Assembly (NCBI GenBank): GCA_039920165.1
Contig: JBDSEG010000009.1
Location: 1-21,288 of the forward strand
Direction: 5' to 3'
Source of the DNA: JBDSEG01 sp039920165
Lineage (GTDB): Bacteria > Pseudomonadota > Gammaproteobacteria > Burkholderiales > Burkholderiaceae_C
Length of the DNA stretch: 21,288 nucleotides
In this document: positions 7,603-13,439 of the stretch, one piece after another
Numbering within the stretch: position 1 is the first letter of the stretch
Layout: each line of letters starts with the position of its first letter
Notes under the pieces: generated by a model
The model's database searches: none
The model's input: only the letters and a program-made list of their open reading frames with translations
Told to the model about the DNA's origin: nothing
Translations under genes and position numbers: made by a program

Positions 7603-8058
7603 CTATTCGATGCACGCGGCGAGCGTGACGATCACATCGACGGTGTGCGACCACACGCTGCCGTCCGACATGCGCGCGAGGGCGACGAGTTGCTGCGAGG
7701 TCGCCAGGCGGATGCGTGTCGAGACCTCGGCGCGGCCCGAGCGCGGGCCGAGGCGAAAGCGGGCCACGTCGCGCTGCGGATTGCGCTCGTTGAAGATCGC
7801 GATCCCGGCCACGTGGTCGGCGGGCGTCATCAGGCTCTCGACCGTGACCTTGATCGGCACGGCGTTGCCGTTTTCGACCAGCGGCGCGATCTCGAACTGG
7901 ACCTTGCCGGGCCGGATCACGGTATCGCCCGCATAGGCGCGCAATGCAATCTGCAGGGCCGGTGCGGTTGTCTGCGCCCGCGCCGGCCGCCACCACACGC
8001 CGGTGCTCGCCACGATGCCGAGCGACAGCAGATCACGGCGGTTGGCAAGAAGCGTCAT
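7603..8058 (-). CDS. soxY: SoxY, sulfur-carrier protein with non-canonical C-terminus
   Basis: 151-residue thiosulfate-oxidation carrier. The N-terminus has a twin-arginine signal (RR at 7-8 in ANRRDLLSLG), fitting Tat export of folded SoxYZ. The body has the SoxY immunoglobulin-like pattern (VPIKVTVESLMTPADHVAGIAIF). The classical C-terminus GGCGG, whose Cys carries the sulfur adduct, is replaced by LAACIE: Cys149 is kept but the flexible glycines are not. The ATG at 8058 overlaps the soxX stop by 4 bases; a much longer in-frame ORF upstream crosses soxX and is discarded. Confidence 0.92.
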   Translation of the reverse strand: MTLLANRRDLLSLGIVASTGVWWRPARAQTTAPALQIALRAYAGDTVIRPGKVQFEIAPLVENGNAVPIKVTVESLMTPADHVAGIAIFNERNPQRDVARFRLGPRSGRAEVSTRIRLATSQQLVALARMSDGSVWSHTVDVIVTLAACIE

Positions 8059-8507
8059 GGCGCGGGCGCTTTCAGCGTGACAAGCCATGCGACCACATCC
8101 TCGATCTCCTGCGCGCTCAGCAGCGGCTTGTCGCGAAATGCCGCGCCGACGCGTTTCAGGCCTTCGGTACGCTGGTAGGGCGGCATGATGGACTGCGGAT
8201 TTGCGCGCCGCGCATCGACGATGCGAAGGCGCATCTGCCCCGCGCTCAGCCGGCTGCCGACCCCGGCCAGGTCGGGCGCGAGGTTGCCCTGGAAGCGCTC
8301 TTCGGGGATCGGCCCTGTGTGGCAGAGCAGGCACAACCCGGCCTGCCGATTGGCGACGATGGCGCGGCCCTTCGGTCCGTCGCCGGGGGTGGCGGTGAGG
8401 GGTACGGGGATCGCGTCGGCGACCACTTCGAAAGGCGCCGCGACCGCATCGAATGCCACGAATAGCATTGCGGCAGCAAGAAGCGCGACGAGGTTTCCGG
8501 GACGCAA
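8055..8507 (-). CDS. soxX: SoxX, mono-haem cytochrome c subunit of SoxAX
   Basis: 150 residues from the proposed TTG start at 8507. Signal peptide MRPGNLVALLAAAMLFVAFDAVA, then the haem site CLLCH (59-63), the typical GNLAPDLAGVGSRLS, and Met108 in QSIMPPYQ as the likely distal ligand. The C-terminal LSAQEIEDVVAWLVTLK is family-typical. The start is uncertain: the only upstream in-frame ATG, at 8645, would place about 46 odd residues, translated through a palindromic repeat-like element, before the signal peptide. The TTG falls inside the end of that element and lacks a clear ribosome binding site. First gene of the soxXYZA operon. Confidence 0.88.
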   Translation of the reverse strand: MRPGNLVALLAAAMLFVAFDAVAAPFEVVADAIPVPLTATPGDGPKGRAIVANRQAGLCLLCHTGPIPEERFQGNLAPDLAGVGSRLSAGQMRLRIVDARRANPQSIMPPYQRTEGLKRVGAAFRDKPLLSAQEIEDVVAWLVTLKAPAP

Positions 8508-8595
8508 AGACGCAAAGGGCGCGGAGCGCGCGAAGAAAGAAAACCCGGCTGCCGGTGTTCTTTGCATCCTCTGGGTCCTTGGCGAACTTTGCGTC
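8501..8595. repeat. Palindromic interspersed-repeat-like element upstream of soxX
   Basis: A 95-base imperfect palindrome. The outer ends are a perfect 9-base inverted repeat, GACGCAAAG (8501-8509) and CTTTGCGTC (8587-8595). The centre can fold through AAAGAAAACCCGGC (8536-8549) against GCCGGTGTTCTTT (8551-8563). The left end also contains a direct GACGCAAAG / GACGCAAAGG doublet. No reading frame is conserved in it. It looks like a small interspersed repeat of the CGCAAAG type seen between genes in various bacteria (inference). It sits between the iorB remnant and soxX and overlaps the likely soxX start. Confidence 0.55.
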
Positions 8596-8649
8596 GGGCA
8601 ACTTCGTCGCTGTACCCGGATCTCCGCGCCCCGCACAAGCGACATCGCC

Positions 8650-9057
8650 TCACGCCTTCTTCAAGCTGTGGTTCTTCAGCGGCAGGTCGCGGATGCGCTT
8701 GCCGGTGGCTGCGAAGATCGCATTCAGCACCGCGGGCGCAGCGACCGCGATGGTCGGCTCGCCGACGCCGCCCCAGAAGCCGCCCGACGGCATCACGATG
8801 GTCTCGACCTTGGGCATCTCGTCCATCTTCAGCACCGGGTAGGTGTGGAAGTTGTCCTGCTCGATGCGGCCCTCCTTGACCGTGCATTCGCCAAAAGGCG
8901 CGGCCGACAGGCCGTAGGCGAACGAGCCTTCGACCTGGGCCTCGATCTGCTGCGGGTTGACCGCGTGGCCGCAGTCGGTGGCGGCGACGATGCGGTGCAC
9001 CTTGCCTGCGTCGCGCCGCAGAACATCAAGGACGGCAAGGATCCGGTCATGACGATC
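8650..9057 (-). pseudogene. C-terminal remnant of isoquinoline 1-oxidoreductase-type large (molybdopterin) subunit
   Basis: About 120 residues that match only the C-terminus of xanthine-oxidase-family large subunits of the IorB type: KVHRIVAATDCGHAVNPQQ, EGSFAYGLSAA, then MPKVETIVMPSGGFWGGVGEP and AAPAVLNAIFAATGKRIRDLP, the last containing the GVGEP molybdopterin active-site loop with its catalytic Glu. The frame reaches a stop at 9058-9060 immediately upstream. Full IorB proteins are about 700 residues or more, so more than 80% is missing. It abuts the small-subunit gene out of frame, the pattern expected from one large deletion. Confidence 0.75.
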
Positions 9058-9551
9058 TCAAGGCCCGCTGTCTTCGCGTCGCCGCCCTTGGCGACGACCT
9101 TGATCGCCGCGCGCACCCGGTTGTAGGTGCCGCAGCGACAGATGTTGGTCATCGCCGCGTCGATATCGGCGTCGCTCGGAGTCGGCTTGGCGGCCAGCAG
9201 GGCGGACGCGGCCATGATCATTCCGCTCTGGCAGAAGCCGCACTGCGGAACGTCGAGCGCAGCCCAGGCCTTCTGCACCGGGTGCGATCCGTCGGCCGAC
9301 AGTCCCTCGATCGTCACCACCTTCGCATCGACAGACACCGATGCCAGCGGGCGCACGCAGGAGCGCGTCGGCACGCCGTCAATGTGCACGGTGCAGGCGC
9401 CGCACTGGGCGATCCCGCAGCCGTATTTGGTGCCGGTGAGGGCGAGCTGCTCGCGCACCCACAGCAACGGAGTCTGCGGATCGGCATCGACGTCGCGTTG
9501 CTTGCCGTTGACGTTCAAGGTGCGTATGGGGAAGTTCCGAAGGTGCGACAA
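8829..9551 (-). pseudogene. Isoquinoline 1-oxidoreductase-type [2Fe-2S] small subunit, run-on at a deletion junction
   Basis: Residues 1-165 (down to about 9057) are a normal IorA-type small subunit. The plant-ferredoxin cluster ligands are C45, C50, C53 and C65 (YGCGIAQCGACTVHIDG), and the second cluster ligands are C104, C107, C138 and C140 (CGFCQSG, ICRCGTY), so all eight cysteines are present. After about TAGLEIVMTGS the protein has no stop of its own and reads out of frame through the large-subunit remnant to 8829. The small subunit might still be made with a nonsense tail, but its catalytic partner is destroyed. Alternatively, the junction is an assembly artefact. Confidence 0.75.
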
Positions 9552-9857
9552 GGTGCCGCGGCATTCTGACCGAGGACATCGGGCGGCGCTTGCGGACTAT
9601 CGGTGGCCATGGGGGTGCCGAAGCCATCCGGGAATGAGTCCAAGAAGAGATCAGTGGAAACCCTTTAACCGCCCTTCGCGGGCCCGCCGGGTCGTGCAAA
9701 CAAACGGAGCAGGTCATGTCGAATGAGCAACGCAGGGTTCTCGTTCCGCCGCCGGTTATGCAGCCGCCGGGATCGGTCTGGGCGCGCAAGCCTGGCGCTG
9801 GCTGCAAGGCCGTCTCGATGGCCGACCGGCGCAGCGTGTGGACAGGTTGAGTTGCTG
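9552..9857. other. Intergenic stretch with only a doubtful 44-codon ORF
   Basis: No recognisable gene. An ORF from ATG 9716 to TGA 9850 follows a GGAGCAGG sequence that could be a ribosome binding site. Its 44-residue product resembles nothing I know. A neighbouring frame gives an AAGIGLGAQAWRWLQG-like helix that may be the remains of another gene. With the patatin remnant beginning just after it, this is probably decayed coding DNA. Confidence 0.4.
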
Positions 9858-10445
9858 GCGCTGGCGCGCGTAGTCGAACCCGAGGCCCTCGACGATTTCT
9901 GGACCACGATCGGCGAGCAGCTGCCGAGCGGCGCCGTCACCACGGGCGACCCCGACACGCTGCGGCTGTCGACGCCGGCGCGCTGGCTCTTCGACTGGGC
10001 CGGCCATTTCACGCCGGCCCAGCTCAATCCGCTGGAAATGAATCCGCTGCGTGACTTGCTGGCAAGCCGGATCGATTTCGAAGGGCTGCGCCCCCACAGC
10101 CCGTTAATAAAGCTCTTCATCGGCACCCCGCGCGCCCGCACGGCGCAGCTGCGCGTCTCATGCGCGATATGCGCGTGTTCGCGCGTGCTGCCGACTTCGT
10201 CCGGCCCGCGTGGGCGTACCTGGGTAGGCGTCGAGCGACGCTTGGCGCAGATGCGGTTTCACCTGATCGACAACGGCGATGTCGCCATCCTGAAAGCGGC
10301 CCGACACGCGCTTTGCGCTCATGGGCCGTTCCCGGCCCGGCTGCGCGAGCAATGCCAGGAACGCGGCGCCGCCTGGCTTGCGTCGCACCTGCCCGCCGTC
10401 GGGCGACGCGCCTTGCTCGATATCGCCGCGCCGTTCGGCGCCTAG
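9858..10445 (+). pseudogene. Decayed patatin-like phospholipase
   Basis: One frame carries patatin-family pieces in order. A middle block has FDWAGHFTPAQLNPLEMNPLRDLL, then IDFEGLRPHSPLIKLFIG and TAQLRV. After a garbled stretch (about 10160-10240) comes a C-terminal block with FHLIDNGDVAILKAA, FPARLREQCQERGAAWLASH and VGRRALLDIAA. The N-terminal oxyanion hole and GxSxG nucleophile elbow are absent, and the segment that should hold the catalytic DGG Asp is missing. The protein therefore cannot be an active lipase. An ATG at 9723 opens the frame, but the sequence before about 9860 does not look like patatin. Confidence 0.6.
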
Positions 10446-10455
10446 CGCCGAGCTC

Positions 10456-11766
10456 CTAGCCCGGATAGTCCTTCGGCAGCAGCACGCGAAATGTGGTGCC
10501 GCGGCCGGCGCTGGATTCGAACTCGATCGTCGCATCGAGCAAGGTGCATAGCCGCTTGACGATCGACAGGCCGATGCCTTCACCGGGATGCCCATCGGGC
10601 GCCGGCGTGGTCTGGTCGGTCGCGAATTTCGAGATCTCGAAGTGCGGCAGCACGTTCTGCGCGTGCGCTGCGCCCGAGGTCTTCCCGACCTCGGTCGCAA
10701 CACCGATCGCCCCGGTCAGCGCCGCTCCGGATCCGCCATCGAAGCCCGGACCGGTATCGCGAACCTCGACGAACCATTGCTTCGAATCTTCGGCGGCGGG
10801 AGTGCCCCAGCGTACGGTGACACCGCCCTGGCGCGTATATCTCAAGGCGTTCAGGACCAGGTTCTGAACGATGCGCTGCACCTTGATCGCATCGCCGACA
10901 ACCGTGAACGCCGGCGGGCCGCCGAAATCGAGCGCCAGGTGCCGTTCCCCGGCCAGCGGCTGCAGGCTTTCTCCGAGATCGTTCAGCAGGGCCGAGACGT
11001 CCAGGGCCGCCACGCTGCGCTGCTCCTGACCGCTTTGAAGCCGCGCCAGGCCGGTCACGTCTTCGAGCATGCGGTGCAGTGCGCGAACATTGCGGTCGAG
11101 TGCGCCCAAGAGCCGCTGACGCACGGCGTCCGAGCTGGCAGCCGACCCGAGTCCCGCGGTTGCCAACACGACGCCGCCGAGGTTGCCGCGCAGGTCGTGC
11201 GCCGCCTGCTGCCACAAGACGGCGCGCTGTTGTTCCAGTTCGCGCAGCGACGCGAGCGATTGCTCGAGATCGGTCACATGGCCGCGCGCCTCGATCTGCT
11301 GGAGCTTGAAGAATTCGGCCGTGCTTTCGTACAGCACGACGCCGTACATTTCGGCCCACGCTCGGCGCGCCTCGGCAAGGGCCGACGGGTCGAGCGAGGC
11401 TTGGGTCTGGGCGCAGCGCTCGAGCTCATCGACCACGCACTGATTGAGTCGGCCGAGCTCGCGCGTCACTTCGACCAGCTCGAAGCCCTCCTGCCATCGG
11501 TGCAGTCCGTGCACGGTGGCATCACCGGCCGCAGCGGCGTCGTGTCCGGTGCCGTCGGCCGGGCTGGCGAGCGCGGCCAGGCGGCGCTCGAAATCCTCGA
11601 GCATCGCCGGAATGTGATCCTGCAAACGATCGCGCGACAACGAGGCGCCGGCGGTCAGCTTGGGATCGTTGACAACGCGCGCACACCAGTCGGCGACGAT
11701 GACATCGCGGCGCGCGCTGAGGTAGCGCGAGATGGTGAGCAGCGAATCGCGCGGGATGGACAACAT
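10456..11766 (-). CDS. RsbRD-type sensor histidine kinase, paralog 1
   Basis: 436-residue soluble histidine kinase. Residues 1-155 resemble the RsbRD N-terminal helical sensory domain (ILKAW/VADWCARV...DPKLTAGASLSRDRLQDHIPAMLEDF pattern). A short coiled segment follows, then a HisKA dimerisation helix with phospho-acceptor His190 in QQAAHDLRGNLG. The HATPase domain has the N-box IVQNLVLNALRYT, G1 box DTGPGFDG and G2 box GEGIGLSIVKRL, ending FRVLLPKDYPG. No transmembrane segment is visible, so it is probably cytoplasmic. The ATG at 11766 is chosen because it matches the start of the paralog and lies after a promoter-like region; longer in-frame starts run into that region. No response regulator is adjacent. 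Confidence 0.88.
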   Translation of the reverse strand: MLSIPRDSLLTISRYLSARRDVIVADWCARVVNDPKLTAGASLSRDRLQDHIPAMLEDFERRLAALASPADGTGHDAAAAGDATVHGLHRWQEGFELVEVTRELGRLNQCVVDELERCAQTQASLDPSALAEARRAWAEMYGVVLYESTAEFFKLQQIEARGHVTDLEQSLASLRELEQQRAVLWQQAAHDLRGNLGGVVLATAGLGSAASSDAVRQRLLGALDRNVRALHRMLEDVTGLARLQSGQEQRSVAALDVSALLNDLGESLQPLAGERHLALDFGGPPAFTVVGDAIKVQRIVQNLVLNALRYTRQGGVTVRWGTPAAEDSKQWFVEVRDTGPGFDGGSGAALTGAIGVATEVGKTSGAAHAQNVLPHFEISKFATDQTTPAPDGHPGEGIGLSIVKRLCTLLDATIEFESSAGRGTTFRVLLPKDYPG

Positions 11767-11827
11767 GGCAATCGGGCCGGGGCCGAGGCCCGGCGGTTCG
11801 GCGTGACACGCTGGCAGGGGTCCCGAC

Positions 11828-11835
11828 GAATATAC
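11828..11835 (-). promoter_or_regulatory. Possible -10 element of histidine kinase paralog 1
   Basis: Minus-strand GTATATTC, 61 bases before the start codon, an AT-rich island in GC-rich DNA. The same 8-mer occurs 59 bases before the paralog's start. No convincing -35 hexamer was found. Confidence 0.35.
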
Positions 11836-11939
11836 CTGCGCCGGCATCGCTCCCGCGTCCACGGCGTCCGGTCCCCGCCGATCCGAAGCGTCCGGGCGCA
11901 GGGCGGCACACCGTCGCAGGCCAGCGCTGCAGCCTTGGT

Positions 11940-13241
11940 TTAGGCCGGATAGTCCTTCGGCAGCAGCAGGCGAAAGGTGGTGCCTTGGCCGGGTCGGGAT
12001 TCGAATTCGATCGTCGCATCGAGCAGCGTGCAAAGACGCTTGACGATCGACAGGCCGATGCCCTCACCGGCTTGCAAGGGCGGTTGAGCGACGGTGTCGG
12101 ACGATCTGCGCAAAGCCACCTGGCCGCGTTCGACATGCGTCACGTCGCCGGACTCGCAGTCGGCGTCCATATCCTTTGCCAGATCGGTCGCCAGTCCGAG
12201 CGCGCCCGCGAGGGCGGCACGCGGTCCGATGTCGAAGCCCGGGCCGGAATCGCGAATCTGCACGAACCAGCGGTCCGCGTCGACGCCCTCGATCTCGCCC
12301 CAGCTCACCGCGACGCCCCCGACGCGGGTGTACTTGATGGCATTCAAGGCAAGGTTTTGCACGATGCGGCGGATCTTGGTCGCGTCGCCCAGCACCGGAA
12401 ATGCAAGCGGACCCTCGAAGCTCAGGGCCAGACCGCGCTCGTTCGCAAACGCCTGCAGCGCCTGGTCCAGGTCGCGCAGCAGGAGCGACGCGTCCATCGC
12501 GGCCAGCGTGCGGATTTCCTGACCACCTTGCAGGCGCGCTAGGCTGGTCACATCTTCCAGCAGACGATGCAAGGCATTCACGTTGCGGTCGAGCGAGCCG
12601 AGAAACTTGGCCCGCCCGTCCTCGGTGGCCCGCACGGAGGTCAGGCCGGCAGTCGCCATGACGACGACGCCCAGATTGCCGCGCAGGTCGTGCGCCGCCT
12701 GCTGCCACAGCACGGCGCGTTCCCGTTCGAGATCGCGCAGCGAGTCGAGCGCGTGTTCGAGGTCGGCGACGTGCCCGGCCGACTCGATCTGCTGCAGCTT
12801 GAAGAACTGAGACGTGCTGGAGGCGAGTGCCACGCTGTACATCTCGGCCCAGATGCGGCGTGCCTCGGCGATGGCCGTCGGCTCGGGCATGGGTTCGGTG
12901 ATCGCGCAGCGTTCCAGTTCGGCCACCAGACACTGGTTCAGGCGCCCGAGTTCACGCGACACTTCGCCGAGGTCGAAACCCTGCTGCCAGCGATGCAGGC
13001 CGTGCGCCGCGGCGTCGCCTTTCTGCTCGTCTTGTGATGCCGCGCGAGCGTCGGCGTCCTCGGCCCGAAGCCGGTGCTCGAAATCCTCGAGCAGGGCCGG
13101 CAGGTGGTCTTGCAGTTGCGAGCGCGGCAGCGATGCGCCGGTGGTGAGCTTCGGGTCGGCCGTGACACGGGCGCGCCAGGCCTTGAGGATCGCATCACGG
13201 CGATGGCCCAGGTAGCCGGCGATCGCCAAAAGATTCGTCAT
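11940..13241 (-). CDS. RsbRD-type sensor histidine kinase, paralog 2
   Basis: 433-residue paralog of the following gene on this strand, alignable end to end: RsbRD-like sensory domain (1-150), HisKA with His184 in QQAAHDLRGNLG, N-box IVQNLALNAIKYT, G1 box DSGPGFDI and G2 box GEGIGLSIVKRL, with the shared ending LLPKDYPA. The two proteins are nearly identical over the last ~50 residues and in the H-box, but differ in the insert between the G1 and G2 boxes and in the low-complexity stretch near residue 65. This pattern fits a tandem duplication followed by divergence of the regulatory parts. It is divergent from the AI-2E-type gene with about 200 bases between. Confidence 0.88.
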   Translation of the reverse strand: MTNLLAIAGYLGHRRDAILKAWRARVTADPKLTTGASLPRSQLQDHLPALLEDFEHRLRAEDADARAASQDEQKGDAAAHGLHRWQQGFDLGEVSRELGRLNQCLVAELERCAITEPMPEPTAIAEARRIWAEMYSVALASSTSQFFKLQQIESAGHVADLEHALDSLRDLERERAVLWQQAAHDLRGNLGVVVMATAGLTSVRATEDGRAKFLGSLDRNVNALHRLLEDVTSLARLQGGQEIRTLAAMDASLLLRDLDQALQAFANERGLALSFEGPLAFPVLGDATKIRRIVQNLALNAIKYTRVGGVAVSWGEIEGVDADRWFVQIRDSGPGFDIGPRAALAGALGLATDLAKDMDADCESGDVTHVERGQVALRRSSDTVAQPPLQAGEGIGLSIVKRLCTLLDATIEFESRPGQGTTFRLLLPKDYPA

Positions 13242-13300
13242 GGCGGGAATGAGCCGGTCGCCCGGCGGTCAATGCAGTCCGCAAGGTGCGGCAAGCGGGG

Positions 13301-13308
13301 GAATATAC
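13301..13308 (-). promoter_or_regulatory. Possible -10 element of histidine kinase paralog 2
   Basis: Minus-strand GTATATTC, identical to the 8-mer before paralog 1 and at almost the same distance from the start. A further shared 10-mer, GCCCGGCGGT (plus-strand spelling), lies at 13260-13269 here and at 11788-11797 upstream of paralog 1, 19-22 bases from the respective starts. Confidence 0.35.
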
Positions 13309-13424
13309 GTGATGGGTTGCCGCCCTTACGGCCATGCATCTGCTCGGGTGCGTGCTGGCGGCTGCACGCCGGGAGGCGCTCGCGCAGAATCGGGGGCCCC
13401 GATCGAGTCGACGGGGTGCCGTGC

Positions 13425-13431
13425 GAGGAAG
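13425..13431 (+). promoter_or_regulatory. Ribosome binding site deciding a TTG start
   Basis: GAGGAAG with an 8-base spacer to the TTG at 13440. No ATG with comparable spacing exists in this frame. The long open frame further upstream (to 13074) is only the shadow of the divergent kinase gene. Confidence 0.65.
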
Positions 13432-13439
13432 TACCTATC

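Noticed and set aside
10436..10450. CGGCGC-CTA-GCGCCG hairpin between convergent patatin remnant and kinase gene
   Set aside because: Only a 6-base stem with no T-run; in GC-rich DNA such palindromes are frequent, so it is not called a terminator.
10588..11943. 451-residue plus-strand frame
   Set aside because: Antisense to histidine kinase paralog 1; no domain pattern, and the kinase boxes on the other strand are unmistakable.
13074..13439. Upstream extension of the AI-2E-type gene
   Set aside because: The frame overlaps the divergent kinase and its promoter region; the TTG at 13440 has a good ribosome binding site and the expected N-terminus.
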